A program made the position numbers and the translations under genes. This document shows positions 32,838 through 42,307 of a stretch of 64,000 nt of DNA, one piece after another. The stretch is from positions 62,001 through 126,000 of the forward strand of contig NZ_CABPSP010000002.1 of assembly GCF_902459765.1 (NCBI RefSeq). The letters run 5' to 3'. Source of the DNA: Pandoraea anapnoica (GTDB lineage Bacteria > Pseudomonadota > Gammaproteobacteria > Burkholderiales > Burkholderiaceae). Each line of letters begins with the position of its first letter. Positions within the stretch are counted from its first letter, which is position 1. The notes beneath the pieces are model-generated. The model ran no database searches. It was not told the DNA's origin and saw only the letters and a program-made list of their open reading frames with translations.

Positions 32838-34145
32838 ATGGCGAACGGCAAGCGCGTCAAAGCTGGCAAGAAGAAGCAATGGGCCACGCCCAAGGCCCGG
32901 TTGGAGCGACTTACCAGTGAACGCGATCGCAAGATGGCGCGTTCACCCCATGCTTATGTGCGGGGCAGCACCGCGCGATTTTACGAATGGCTGGCCAAAG
33001 CCGACGTCAATTTGCCGCAAGGCCCCGCGATCTGGATTTGTGGGGACTGTCACACCGGCAATCTCGGCCCGCTCGCAGATGCTCACGGGCACGTCGACGT
33101 GCTAATTCGCGATCTCGACCAGACCGTCATCGGCAACCCCGTACACGACCTCATCCGCCTCGCCCTCTCGCTGGCCAGCGCCGCACGCGGCTCGGCGCTC
33201 TCCGGACTGACCATCATCCGCATGCTCGAAGCGCTCACGCACGGCTATATGGCGGCGTTCGATCGCGGCGATGGCAAGGACGATCCGAAAGGCGGAAAAT
33301 CGCACGGCACGAAAATCGGCAAGCGGCATGGCAAATCGCGCAGCGCGAAGGCGCAAGACGAGCGCCCCGAGATTGTCGATCTGATCATGCGGCGCGCGGT
33401 CAAACGTTCGTGGAAGCATCTGGCGCTGGAGCGCATCGAGGACATCCGTCCGAAGATTCCATTGGGCAGACGCTTCTGGCCCCTCAGCACGACCGAGCAA
33501 AAGCAGATCGACGCGTTGTTTCAGCTCGACACCATCGCGAGTCTTGCTACGTCATTGCGCGGACGGCCCAACGACGGTGCCGTCGAAGTGCTCGACGCCG
33601 CCTACTGGGTGAAGGGATGCAGCTCGCTCGGGCGGCTGCGTTACGCCGTGTTGCTCGACGTGGACGGTGGCGTCGTGCAGGGCGACGATCTCTGCCTCAT
33701 GGACTTGAAAGAAGGCGTGAAGGCGGCAGCGCCTCGCTATGCGGGCGTTCGCATGCCTCGCGACAACGCCGAACGTGTCGTCACCGGCGCGCGGCATCTA
33801 TCGCCGTCGCTTGGTGAACGCATGCGTGCGGCGCGTCTGATGGATCGCTCCATCGTGATTCGCGAATTGCTGCCGCAGGATCTGAAGCTTGAGATCGACA
33901 CCCTCACGCAGCACGATGCCGCCGAAGTGGCGCAGTACCTCGGGGGTGTCGTCGGCCACGCGCACGCAAGGCAAATGGACGACGCCACCTGTCGCGCGTG
34001 GCTCGCCGACTTGCAACGCAACCGCTCGAAGACCATCGACTCGCCGGTCTGGCTCTGGAACAGCGTGGTCCAGCTCACAAGCGAACACGAAGCCGCTTAC
34101 CTCGAACACTGCAAACGCCTGTTCTCCGGCGGCGCACCCGGCTAA
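32838..34145 (+). CDS. DUF2252 protein (kinase-like fold)
   Basis: A 435-residue cytosolic protein of the DUF2252 family. The motif GDCHTGNLGP (69-78) and IRDLDQT (90-96) resemble the catalytic HxxN and D-x-D pattern of aminoglycoside-phosphotransferase-like kinases, and LKEGVKAAAPRYAG lies in the second half. A Lys/His/Gly-rich insertion at about 145-173 interrupts the fold and looks disordered. Substrate and activity are unknown. AGGGAG about seven bases upstream supports the ATG at 32838. Confidence 0.85.
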   Translation: MANGKRVKAGKKKQWATPKARLERLTSERDRKMARSPHAYVRGSTARFYEWLAKADVNLPQGPAIWICGDCHTGNLGPLADAHGHVDVLIRDLDQTVIGNPVHDLIRLALSLASAARGSALSGLTIIRMLEALTHGYMAAFDRGDGKDDPKGGKSHGTKIGKRHGKSRSAKAQDERPEIVDLIMRRAVKRSWKHLALERIEDIRPKIPLGRRFWPLSTTEQKQIDALFQLDTIASLATSLRGRPNDGAVEVLDAAYWVKGCSSLGRLRYAVLLDVDGGVVQGDDLCLMDLKEGVKAAAPRYAGVRMPRDNAERVVTGARHLSPSLGERMRAARLMDRSIVIRELLPQDLKLEIDTLTQHDAAEVAQYLGGVVGHAHARQMDDATCRAWLADLQRNRSKTIDSPVWLWNSVVQLTSEHEAAYLEHCKRLFSGGAPG

Positions 34146-34153
34146 TGCGGGCG

Positions 34154-34171
34154 CGCGGCCGCGCGGCCGCG
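34154..34171. terminator. 18-bp perfect GC palindrome between convergent genes
   Basis: CGCGGCCGCGCGGCCGCG is fully self-complementary. It lies between the DUF2252 stop and the SnoaL-like gene stop. It may act as a bidirectional terminator or simply be a GC-rich fold. Confidence 0.45.
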
Positions 34172-34188
34172 TGTCGTTAGCCGAAAAA

Positions 34189-34734
34189 TCAGAACATCGA
34201 GTTACCGCTGACGGTCTTCGCGGGTGTCTGCTGCGAGACGTCCCAATGCTCCACAATCTTGCCCTTTTCCAGACGGAAGATGTCGACGATGGCAATCGGC
34301 AGATCGCCGGGATGCGGCACCTTGCGCACATGCAGAATGACGAAATCGCCGTCGGCGAACGCCCGCACGATGTCGCTATGCGAGTCCGGCTGATTCTTGC
34401 GCAGGAAGTCGACGAACTTGCCGAAACCCTCGACGCCGTCGGGCGCATTCGGATTGTGCTGAACGTACTTGTCCCCCAGATACTGACGCGCGGCGGTGAA
34501 GTCCTTGCGATTCAGACCCGCTTCATAGAAGGCCAGCACGGCCTGTTTGTTCGCGGCCAACTGCGACGCAGGCACGGCGGGGGTCGCACTCCCGGACGTC
34601 CCCAATCCCTCGGTGGCGGCCGCTGAAATCGCCGAACCGGGCAACGGCGCCATGCCTTCTGCGGCATGGACGGATGCCGTTGCGACAAGGCAGACAGCGG
34701 CGGTGGCGAGCAACGAAGCAATCGGATTTTTCAT
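34189..34734 (-). CDS. Exported SnoaL-like (NTF2-fold) protein
   Basis: A 181-residue protein with a signal peptide (hydrophobic 8-22, cleavage after VHA), an Ala/Ser/Pro linker and a SnoaL-like domain from about 60. The domain has LAFYEAGLNRKDFTAARQYL, YVQHNPNAPDGVEGF and HWDVSQ, as in predicted aldol-condensation-type SnoaL proteins. These often occur as periplasmic proteins of unknown reaction. It is followed by the GST gene in the same orientation upstream, with about 38 bp between them. Confidence 0.82.
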   Translation of the reverse strand: MKNPIASLLATAAVCLVATASVHAAEGMAPLPGSAISAAATEGLGTSGSATPAVPASQLAANKQAVLAFYEAGLNRKDFTAARQYLGDKYVQHNPNAPDGVEGFGKFVDFLRKNQPDSHSDIVRAFADGDFVILHVRKVPHPGDLPIAIVDIFRLEKGKIVEHWDVSQQTPAKTVSGNSMF

Positions 34735-34772
34735 AGCGTTTGGCGGATGTGTGGTGTGGCGCGGGCGAGTGA

Positions 34773-35444
34773 TCAGCTTAGCAGTTCGTAAGGACCGCCG
34801 CGCGTCAGGGCACGCTGGTAGGCGTCGCGTGCGTGGATACGTTCAAGGAAATCCGCGATGGCGGGCCAGCGATCTTTCGCGTCCCCACGTGCCGCAACGG
34901 CCTCTAGCGGAAAACTCATCTGAATATCGGCCGCACTGAAGGTGTCGCCGACGAACCATCCGGTCTTGCTCAGGGCGTCGTTGACGTAACCGAAATGCAG
35001 CGTCAGTTGCGGATCGACGAAACTCGATTGCAGCGTGCTGCTGATCTTGCGTGCGATGGGCCGGACAAAGAACGGCATCGGCGCGCTGGCAATACGCAGG
35101 GCGACCAGCTTGAGCAGCAACGGCGGCATCGCGGAGCCCTCGGCGTAATGCAACCAGTACGTCCAGCGCAGACGCTCGGGTGTGTCGCGCGGCGGCGTGA
35201 GACGCCCCTGTCCATAACGGTCGGTCAGATACTCGATGATCGCGCCCGATTCGGCCAGCGTCAGGTCGCCGTCGGTGACGACCGGGGATTTTCCGAGCGG
35301 ATGAATGCAGCGCAATTCCGGTGGCGCGAGCATCGTCTTCGGATCGCGCTCGTAGCGTTGCAGCTCGTACGGCACCCCAAGTTCTTCGAGCATCCACAGC
35401 ACGCGCTGCGAGCGGGAGTTGTTCAGATGATGAACCGTCAGCAT
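34773..35444 (-). CDS. Glutathione S-transferase
   Basis: A 223-residue GST. The thioredoxin-like N-terminal domain begins MLTVHHLNNSRSQRVLWMLEEL, with Ser10/Ser12 near the glutathione site, and has LGKSPVVTDGDLTLAESGAI (cis-Pro and Glu-Ser). The helical C-terminal domain includes DTFSAADIQMSFPLEA. It likely conjugates or exchanges glutathione with an electrophile. It is divergent from a LysR gene at 35547 that may control it. Confidence 0.9.
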   Translation of the reverse strand: MLTVHHLNNSRSQRVLWMLEELGVPYELQRYERDPKTMLAPPELRCIHPLGKSPVVTDGDLTLAESGAIIEYLTDRYGQGRLTPPRDTPERLRWTYWLHYAEGSAMPPLLLKLVALRIASAPMPFFVRPIARKISSTLQSSFVDPQLTLHFGYVNDALSKTGWFVGDTFSAADIQMSFPLEAVAARGDAKDRWPAIADFLERIHARDAYQRALTRGGPYELLS

Positions 35445-35546
35445 GGTGTCTGGCTCCGGCGGGAAATCCGCACGCCATTGTCGCCGCATTGGCGGGTTTC
35501 AGGGGTTTCGGGTACGCTTGGCCGTCTTCGCCATCATCTTTAGCTC

Positions 35547-36476
35547 ATGGACCGAATCGACGCCATGAAGGTCTTCGTCGCCACCGTCGACGAAGGCAGC
35601 CTCGCCGGTGCAGCCAGGCGTCTCGGACGCTCGGCCGCCGCCGTGAGCCGCGCCATCGCCTATCTGGAGACGCACACCGGCACCGCGCTGCTCCATCGCA
35701 CCACGCGCACGCTCAAGCTCAGCGCCGCTGGCGAGCGCTATGCGGCCGCCTGTCGGCGCATTCTGCTCGACCTCGATGAAGCCGACGTCATCGCTGCCGG
35801 TGAGCGCTCAGCACCACGTGGGCAACTGACCGTCTCCATGTCGCTCGCCGCTGGTGAGACGTTCATGCGCGAGATCGCCGAGGCGTTCATCGAGCGCTAC
35901 CCGGACGTTGTAGTACGTCTGCAGATGAGCGACCTGCCGGTGAACCTGATCGACGAAGGCGTCGATGTGGCGGTACGCGTGGCACACCTGCCCGACTCGT
36001 CGCTGATTGCGACGCAGGTCGGCGAAGTGCGACGCATCATTGCTGCATCCCCCGAATATCTGGCCGCGCACCCGCCCATCGAAACGCCCGCCGATCTGTC
36101 GAAACATCGCATCGTTTCCATGACGTATTTCGGCATCGACGCGTGGCGCTTCCCGCCCACAGGGCGCAGCACCGTGCCGCAGATCGTCCAGTTCACGCCG
36201 CGTCTGATCGTCAACTCGATCCGGGCAGCCATTGCGTCGGTCGTAGCTGGGCACGGCGTGGCGCGCATGCTCTCGTATCACATCGTCGACGAACTGGAGC
36301 GCGGGGCACTGAAAATCGTTCTTCAGAACTTTGAGCATCCGCCAATGCCGGTGCACGTCATCACGCCTCAGGGACGGCTGGCCGTGCCGAAAGTGCGCGC
36401 GTTCGTGGACTTCGCAGTGCCGCGTCTGCGCAAGCACTTCTCGCACGCGCACAAGCTGGCGGCAGGCAAGCGCTAA
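35547..36476 (+). CDS. LysR-family regulator (CrgA/DmlR-like)
   Basis: A 309-residue LysR protein starting MDRIDAMKVFVATVDEGSLAGAARRLG. The helix-turn-helix (SAAAVSRAIAYLETHTG) and RTTRTLKLSAAGERY place it in the CrgA/YafC/DmlR subgroup. The effector domain runs from about 92 to 298. It is divergent from the GST gene with 102 bp between. Effector unknown. Confidence 0.9.
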   Translation: MDRIDAMKVFVATVDEGSLAGAARRLGRSAAAVSRAIAYLETHTGTALLHRTTRTLKLSAAGERYAAACRRILLDLDEADVIAAGERSAPRGQLTVSMSLAAGETFMREIAEAFIERYPDVVVRLQMSDLPVNLIDEGVDVAVRVAHLPDSSLIATQVGEVRRIIAASPEYLAAHPPIETPADLSKHRIVSMTYFGIDAWRFPPTGRSTVPQIVQFTPRLIVNSIRAAIASVVAGHGVARMLSYHIVDELERGALKIVLQNFEHPPMPVHVITPQGRLAVPKVRAFVDFAVPRLRKHFSHAHKLAAGKR

Positions 36477-36652
36477 GGGGCGACCCGCCACACCGGACGG
36501 GCAAAACGGGCGTCGATTCGTACGCCTCGCGGAAGAATGACTTCCGACGCACAGCCGTTCTCCAGCGCGTTGCCACCGCCTACACTGACTCCATCGCCTT
36601 TGCGCGCCACGCCGTTCGATGCGCGACGCGACGCAGCATCCCCGGAGTCCTC

Positions 36653-37855
36653 ATGTCCAATGCAGTCCTCGGCGGCACATCGACCGCCCCTTTCAACGCC
36701 TGGCGCGCCACACTTTGCGCCGCCTGCGCGAGTCTCATCGGTATCGGCTTTGCCCGCTTCGCCTACACCGCTCTTCTCCCCGCGATCATTGGTGCACACT
36801 GGTTCGCGCCCTCCACGGCGGCCTATCTGGGTGCCGCAAACCTCGGCGGCTACCTCGCCGGTGCGCTGGGCGCTCGCGTGCTGTCGCGCCATGCGTCGAA
36901 TGTGACGATTTTGCGCGTGATGATGCTGCTGGTCGTCGCGGCATTCTTTGCCTGTGCGTGGCCGCTTTCGTTCCTGTGGTTCTTCGCGTGGCGCTTCGTC
37001 TCAGGTTTTGCGGGTGGCGTGTTGATGGTCATTGCCGCACCTTCGGTGCTCGCACACGTCACACCATCGCGACGCGGCATTGTGAGCGGCGCGATCTTCG
37101 CGGGTCTCGGGTTGGGGATCGCCGCGTCGGGCACGCTCGTGCCGCTGTTGTTGCGTCAGGGCCTCGCGCAAACATGGATCGGGCTCGGCGTGTTGTCGCT
37201 GCTCCTCACGGTCGTGGCATGGCGCGGCTGGCCCACGAGTGCACCCACGACAGCAGCGACGGCCGCGCATCCGAAACACCGGCCTGCCGCCCCCATCACG
37301 CTGCGCTCGCTCTACATCGAATATGCACTGAACGCCGTGGCGCTGGTGCCGCACATGATCTTCCTGGTCGATTACGTCGCACGCGGTCTGGGCAAAGGGC
37401 TCGATGCAGGCGCGAACTACTGGGTGCTGTACGGACTGGGGGCCATCGTCGGACCGCTCTTCGTGGGGCACCTCGCCGATCGCATTGGCTTTGCGCGCGC
37501 ATTGCGGGTCGCGTACGTCGCGCAGATGTTTTCCGTGATCCTGCCGGTGCTTGGCCTGGGGCTGCCCGCCCTGATCGTCTCCAGCATGGTGATGGGGGCT
37601 TTCACGCCGGGCATCGTGCCGCTCGTTCTGGGGCGTGTGAACGAACTCCTCGCTCATCATCCTGCCTCGCAGAAGGGGGCGTGGAGTACCGCGACGACCA
37701 GCTTCGCCACCTTTCAGGCAGGCGCTGCCTACGGGCTGTCGTTCCTCTTCGCGGCGACGTCCGGCAACTACTCGCTGCTGTTTGTCGTGGGCGGTGTCGC
37801 CATGACGCTCGGATTGGCGGTGAACCTCATCGCGGCGAGAATGGCGCGGGCCTGA
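36653..37855 (+). CDS. YbfB/YjiJ-family MFS transporter
   Basis: A 400-residue membrane protein with about twelve helices. The opening IGIGFARFAYTALLPAII and AAYLGAANLGGYLAGALGAR are characteristic of the YbfB/YjiJ MFS group; GHLADRIGFARALR is the second-half loop. Substrates in this family are mostly undefined. The upstream 176 bp shows no clear operator. It is convergent with the metallo-hydrolase gene. Confidence 0.87.
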   Translation: MSNAVLGGTSTAPFNAWRATLCAACASLIGIGFARFAYTALLPAIIGAHWFAPSTAAYLGAANLGGYLAGALGARVLSRHASNVTILRVMMLLVVAAFFACAWPLSFLWFFAWRFVSGFAGGVLMVIAAPSVLAHVTPSRRGIVSGAIFAGLGLGIAASGTLVPLLLRQGLAQTWIGLGVLSLLLTVVAWRGWPTSAPTTAATAAHPKHRPAAPITLRSLYIEYALNAVALVPHMIFLVDYVARGLGKGLDAGANYWVLYGLGAIVGPLFVGHLADRIGFARALRVAYVAQMFSVILPVLGLGLPALIVSSMVMGAFTPGIVPLVLGRVNELLAHHPASQKGAWSTATTSFATFQAGAAYGLSFLFAATSGNYSLLFVVGGVAMTLGLAVNLIAARMARA

Positions 37856-37890
37856 CGCCGCGCTCACCCGATTCACCGATTACTCACGCG

Positions 37891-38736
37891 TTACGCATCG
37901 GTCTCGTACGCGAGACCGTACTCGCCCTTCGAGCGGCGGATCCTCGCAAAGCCAAGCTCGCCCAGATGCATCCCTGCGATCAACACGCCGTCAGCGCTGA
38001 CGCTGTCGAGCAACCGCGAGCGGGTCGCCGCGGCAAGCGAGGCATCCTGATCGAACGCAATCGTGACCTCGGGCCGCTGAATCTGGATGTTCGGGAAGTG
38101 CACGATGTCGCCCCAGACGAGCAGCCCCGCGTCGCGCGATTCGATGAGAAAACCGGTGTGGCCCTCCGTGTGCCCGGGCAGCGACATCGCCTGAATGCCG
38201 GGGAGCACTTCACCGGCGCCAAAGGTGCGCAGTTGTTCGCGGTAGCCATCGAAAACGCCGCGCGCGATCTGAAAGTTGCCCCGCGCCCTCTCGCTGGCGC
38301 GTGCCAGATTGGCATCGTCCTGCCAGAAAGCAAGCTCTCTCTCGTTGACGGCAAGCTCGGCGTTCAGAAATGCCCGCTGACCGTCCAGCGTCCTCAACCC
38401 ACCGACGTGATCCGGATGCGCATGCGTGAGCAGCACCGTATCGATGGCTTCCGGTGCGATGCCCGCGTGCCGAAGGTTCGCGCTCAGATGTCCCCCCCAC
38501 TGCTTGATGCCACCCGCCCCGCTGTCGATGAGGACCGTGCGTCCAGCGCCTTGCACCACGTAGCAGTTGATGTGTACGGCAGAGGGATTGGGCTCACCGG
38601 CCGCACGCTGGATACTGTCCGCGTCGGCGGCGTCGATATTCGACAGGACGTCGAAACTCGCCGTGAGGTAGCCGTCGCTGATGGCGGTCACGGTGAAATC
38701 GCCGATCTGCTGGCGCGGGAAGTTAGGGAGAGACAT
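37891..38736 (-). CDS. Metallo-beta-lactamase-fold hydrolase
   Basis: A 281-residue cytosolic protein with the zinc motif THAHPDHVGG, a later LPGHTEGHTGF and WGDIVHFP, giving the full set of MBL metal ligands. It resembles quorum-quenching lactonase-like and arylsulfatase-like MBL enzymes but the substrate cannot be told. CAGGAG lies upstream of ATG 38736. It is followed closely by the 38785-39315 gene on the same strand, so the two may share a transcript. Confidence 0.88.
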   Translation of the reverse strand: MSLPNFPRQQIGDFTVTAISDGYLTASFDVLSNIDAADADSIQRAAGEPNPSAVHINCYVVQGAGRTVLIDSGAGGIKQWGGHLSANLRHAGIAPEAIDTVLLTHAHPDHVGGLRTLDGQRAFLNAELAVNERELAFWQDDANLARASERARGNFQIARGVFDGYREQLRTFGAGEVLPGIQAMSLPGHTEGHTGFLIESRDAGLLVWGDIVHFPNIQIQRPEVTIAFDQDASLAAATRSRLLDSVSADGVLIAGMHLGELGFARIRRSKGEYGLAYETDA

Positions 38737-38784
38737 TTTGCGACTCCTGAATGGATAGTGGCGCACGCCGGAATTCGGCGCGCC

Positions 38785-39315
38785 TCAGCGCCGCGTCTCG
38801 CCGCGAGTCAGTTGTTCGCCCATCGGCACATAGAGATGCACACCTTGCGGTGGCTCGGCGAGACGCACGGCATCGTCGGCGGACACTACGGCAAGCCAGC
38901 GGTGCGTCGGAACCTGCTCCAACGCCACCGCTTGCAGGGCGAGCGGCTTAAGCCCCATGTCGATCAGCGACTCAGGTCCGCTCGCGCAGAGCGCCAGACG
39001 CTCGTTCATCCGCACGGCAGGTGCCAAGCCGATGTCGCCGTACAGATTTCGGTGCCAGTCCGTGATGTGCTGCTGCCACCGCGCGAAGTTGCCGCCGCCC
39101 TTCTGGCGGTATTCGTCGCTGATCAGCACCTCCGGCCCGTCGACCGTATGGATGGCGAGATACACCGGGCATCCCCCGGTGACCGCTCTGAATCGTTGCG
39201 ACGATTGAAAGCCCGTTACCGAAATAAGAGCGGGCAGTTTTTCGCGACTATAAAAGTCGTTCCATTCGGCCTCGCTTGCAGGGTCGGCGAAGGTGCATTC
39301 GACGGTGTAGATCAT
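38785..39315 (-). CDS. Conserved hypothetical protein, EthD-like dimeric alpha/beta barrel
   Basis: A 176-residue protein opening MIYTVECTFADPASEAEWNDFYS, with two similar alpha-beta-like halves, a layout typical of dimeric ferredoxin-like (EthD/DUF4286-type) proteins. No catalytic residues can be named. ATG 39315 is chosen by the conserved opening; an in-frame ATG at 39351 lacks a ribosome site as well. It precedes the MBL hydrolase gene and is divergent from a LysR gene, suggesting one small regulated unit. Confidence 0.65.
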   Translation of the reverse strand: MIYTVECTFADPASEAEWNDFYSREKLPALISVTGFQSSQRFRAVTGGCPVYLAIHTVDGPEVLISDEYRQKGGGNFARWQQHITDWHRNLYGDIGLAPAVRMNERLALCASGPESLIDMGLKPLALQAVALEQVPTHRWLAVVSADDAVRLAEPPQGVHLYVPMGEQLTRGETRR

Positions 39316-39464
39316 GATGTGTCGTCGTTCCGGGAGGTTGTGCGTTTTCATTGCATGAACGTAATGCTAATCTGGCGTTTTCGACGTCCATAACGATTTC
39401 CGATCAGTCTTCATTGATATTTAGTCAAGCTGACTACCATTGCCTTCCCACCGACCGAACCCAG

Positions 39465-40358
39465 ATGCGACGCAAGATCCCGAGCCATTCCGCACTACTC
39501 GCCTTCGAGGCCGCCGCCCGGCATGGGAGCTTCGCGCGTGCGGCCGACGAGCTGGCCCGCACCGAAGGCGCCGTCAGCCGTCAGATCGGGCGGTTGGAGG
39601 AATTTCTGGGAGTGACGTTGTTCGAGCGCATCGGCAATCGGGTACGGTTGCTGCCGAACGGTGCGCGATATGCCGCACAGGTGCGCGAAACGCTGGACCG
39701 GCTGGAGCGGGACAGCCTGTATCTGATGGGACAACCGACCGAGGGCGCGAGTCTCGATATTGCGGCGACACCGACCTTCGCCACGCGCTGGCTGATCCCT
39801 CGGTTGGCGCGTTTTCAGGACAAGCATCCGAATATCACGGTCCACCTTTCGGAATGCATGGAGCCGTTTCTGCTGGCGGGGAGCGGATTTGATGCGGCGA
39901 TCCATTTCGAGCATCCGGCGTGGGCCGGGATGCACGTGCATCGTCTGCTGGAGGAAGTGCTGATTCCGGTGTGCAGTCCGTCGCTGTTGGTCCGCGCGGG
40001 GGAAGGCGCGTCGCTGGACGATCTGCCGCGTCTACATCGTCGCCAGAATCCGGACGCCTGGCAACACTACGCGCAGGGCACTGGCATTACACTGACGAAC
40101 TCTGCCGTAGGCGCCCGTTACGACCTTCACTCGATGCTGATCGAAGCCGCATTGGCAGGTCTGGGTGTGGCGCTGGTGCCGCGCCTTTACGTCAGCACCG
40201 AGCTTGAACAAGGCCGTTTGGTTGCACCGTGGCCGCAGGACAGCAAGGTGGCGAAGAACTTCTGCCTCGTGCTGCCCGAACCGCTCGAATTGCGCCAGGG
40301 ACCGATTCGCACGTTCTCGGACTGGCTGCTCAATGAGGCAGGCGCAATGCCTGCCTGA
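39465..40358 (+). CDS. LysR-family regulator (GcvA-like)
   Basis: A 297-residue LysR protein beginning MRRKIPSHSALLAFEAAARHGSFARAADELARTEGAVSRQIGRLEEFLG, the GcvA-like subgroup. The effector domain runs from about 90. It is divergent from the EthD-like/MBL pair and probably controls them. The frame is open 114 bases upstream, but homology starts at the ATG 39465. Confidence 0.88.
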   Translation: MRRKIPSHSALLAFEAAARHGSFARAADELARTEGAVSRQIGRLEEFLGVTLFERIGNRVRLLPNGARYAAQVRETLDRLERDSLYLMGQPTEGASLDIAATPTFATRWLIPRLARFQDKHPNITVHLSECMEPFLLAGSGFDAAIHFEHPAWAGMHVHRLLEEVLIPVCSPSLLVRAGEGASLDDLPRLHRRQNPDAWQHYAQGTGITLTNSAVGARYDLHSMLIEAALAGLGVALVPRLYVSTELEQGRLVAPWPQDSKVAKNFCLVLPEPLELRQGPIRTFSDWLLNEAGAMPA

Positions 40359-40400
40359 AGTCCCACGGTCAAGTGGGCGACAGATGCGCCCTCACTCAAC

Positions 40401-41153
40401 TCAGCGCCACGCCGCACTCAGCATCACGCCTCCGGAGACGACCAGCATCGTATCGAGCAAGCGCTGAAAGACGGTCGGCGTTATACCGAGGACAAAGCGC
40501 TTGCCGAGCATGGTGCCCAGCATCAGCGTCATGCCGACGATGAGACCATTGGCCCAGGCTGCGGGTGGCAGCGCACCCAGTCCCGAGAACATCAACACCT
40601 TGGCCACGTAGATGAAGACGGAGCTGGCCGACTCCGCGCCGAGGAACGCACCGCCCGACAGGCCGTACGCGGCGAATGCGGGAACGCTGAGCGGCCCCGT
40701 CGACAGCACGATGCCGGTCAGGAAACCAATCACTGTGCCCACCGCCGCCAACTGCCAGAGCGACAGACGAAATTGATGGCGTCGAAGGAAGTGCCGGGTC
40801 GGCACCATGGCGACGAAGAACAATCCCAGCGCGATATCGACGGCGGTCGACGGGAGGCTCCAGAGCGTCTTCGCACCGAGGGCTGCCGCAGGCGCACCCG
40901 GCACCGAGTAGGCCAGCACGGCGCGCCAGTCGATCTCACGCCACCACGCCACGACCTTCGAGAGATTGCCGACGATGGCCGCGACGGCCATGATCGGCAC
41001 CGCCTGCTTCGGGCCGTATGTGTACACCAGCACCGGTAGCAGCATCATCGACGATCCCGTGCCGACTACCCCGCTGACCGCCCCCGCCGCCGTCCCGACG
41101 ATGGCGATCATGACCATGCCCCAAGCGTGTCCCGCCAAGAATCCTGCCAACAT
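40401..41153 (-). CDS. TauE/SafE-family membrane transporter
   Basis: About 250 residues with eight hydrophobic segments and the family features AGAVSGVVGTGSSMMLLPVLVY near the start and TGIVLSTGPLSVPAF in the middle. TauE/SafE proteins are predicted exporters of sulfite, sulfoacetate or other organosulfur anions. GAGG five bases before the ATG at 41153 favours that start; an ATG at 41201 adds 16 residues. It is divergent from the LysR gene at 41324, with an inverted repeat between them. Confidence 0.85.
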   Translation of the reverse strand: MLAGFLAGHAWGMVMIAIVGTAAGAVSGVVGTGSSMMLLPVLVYTYGPKQAVPIMAVAAIVGNLSKVVAWWREIDWRAVLAYSVPGAPAAALGAKTLWSLPSTAVDIALGLFFVAMVPTRHFLRRHQFRLSLWQLAAVGTVIGFLTGIVLSTGPLSVPAFAAYGLSGGAFLGAESASSVFIYVAKVLMFSGLGALPPAAWANGLIVGMTLMLGTMLGKRFVLGITPTVFQRLLDTMLVVSGGVMLSAAWR

Positions 41154-41271
41154 CCATGCCTCGCGATTTGCCGATTCCCTCACGCTATCAAGCCATCTCA
41201 TGCAGCGTGAGCCTTAGCCGCGACGATAAAGCATGATGCACACTCACACCATCGACAAATTCGCTACCCTT

Positions 41272-41290
41272 CTGTGATAAAAAGTCACAG
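41272..41290. promoter_or_regulatory. Inverted repeat between TauE and LysR genes
   Basis: CTGTGA (41272-41277) and TCACAG (41285-41290) form a perfect 6-7-6 dyad, 34 bp before the LysR start. The size fits a LysR half-site pair. It also resembles a CRP site but with N7 instead of N6. Confidence 0.5.
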
Positions 41291-41323
41291 TTCATTGTCG
41301 ACGTCGCCTTTCAGAGTCCCAAC

Positions 41324-42307
41324 ATGTCGCGCCAATTACCGCCGTTGCATGCCCTACGTGTTTTCGAAACCGCCGCACGTGCCGAGAGCCTCAGCGCCGC
41401 CGCGCAGGAATTGTCGATCACGCATGGTGCCGTGAGCCGTCAGATCGCCTTGCTCGAAGCGTGGCTGGGGCAAACGTTGTTCGTCCGTCAGGGGCAGCGT
41501 AATGTCGCGACGGACCACGCACGGGCCTTCGCGGCCGAGATCAGCGCAGCGTTCGACCTCATTGGCGACGCGGCACTGCGCTTCGGCAAGGCGCCGCAAA
41601 CGCGCGTGGTGCGCGTCAACGCCCAGACCACGCTTGCCATGCACTGGCTCATCGCACGGCTGCCCGCGTTTCATGCGGCCCACCCGGATGTGCAGGTAGT
41701 CGTCACCACGTCGAGCGGGGCCGATCCGGCGTTTCGCGGCGGGTTCGACGTCGCCATCCGGCGCGATCCGCCTCCACGTCCCGAATGGCAGCCTTATGAA
41801 AGGACGCTGTTGTTCACCGAAAGTGCAAGCGTCGTGGCCGCTCCTTCACTGCTGGAAGCGCTGCCGTTACGGCGGTTGAAGGATCTTGCAAAGCACACGT
41901 TCGTCGCCACGCAAACACGCGTCGGTGCGTGGGAAGACTGGTTGAGCGTGGCGGGTGTGCCTGCGCTTCGGCCGGTGCGATTCCATCGCTTCGACCACTA
42001 TCACGTGAGCTTGCAGGCCGTGGTGGATGGACTGGGGTTAGGGATTGGCTGCACGCCGACGCTCGATCGAGAACTGGCGGCCGGTCGTCTCGTGATGCCG
42101 TTTCCGGACATTCAGGCCGACGGCGCAACCTACGTCACGCTCGTGCCGCGCGACGCCGACAAATCGAGACCGTTGCGGGATTTCCTGACGTGGGTGCATG
42201 AAGCAGCACATGAAGCAGCACACGCCCCTGCCGCAGAGGTTACGCCCCCGGTCCGACGCTCCACTTCCCGGGCGACACGCCGAACGCGCGACGGAAGTAC
42301 CGGGTGA
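41324..42307 (+). CDS. LysR-family regulator (GcvA-like)
   Basis: A 327-residue LysR protein. The helix-turn-helix region reads LPPLHALRVFETAARAESLSAAAQELSITHGAVSRQIALLE, and the effector domain is about 95-297. The C-terminal 25 residues are Arg/Thr-rich and encoded where the gene overlaps the convergent AraC gene by 68 bp. It probably regulates the divergent TauE-type transporter. Confidence 0.88.
   Translation: MSRQLPPLHALRVFETAARAESLSAAAQELSITHGAVSRQIALLEAWLGQTLFVRQGQRNVATDHARAFAAEISAAFDLIGDAALRFGKAPQTRVVRVNAQTTLAMHWLIARLPAFHAAHPDVQVVVTTSSGADPAFRGGFDVAIRRDPPPRPEWQPYERTLLFTESASVVAAPSLLEALPLRRLKDLAKHTFVATQTRVGAWEDWLSVAGVPALRPVRFHRFDHYHVSLQAVVDGLGLGIGCTPTLDRELAAGRLVMPFPDIQADGATYVTLVPRDADKSRPLRDFLTWVHEAAHEAAHAPAAEVTPPVRRSTSRATRRTRDGSTG

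Noticed and set aside
36619-39393. A 924-codon open frame on the plus strand
   Set aside because: It runs through the MFS gene out of frame and antisense to the MBL and EthD-like genes. Long empty frames are common in such GC-rich DNA.
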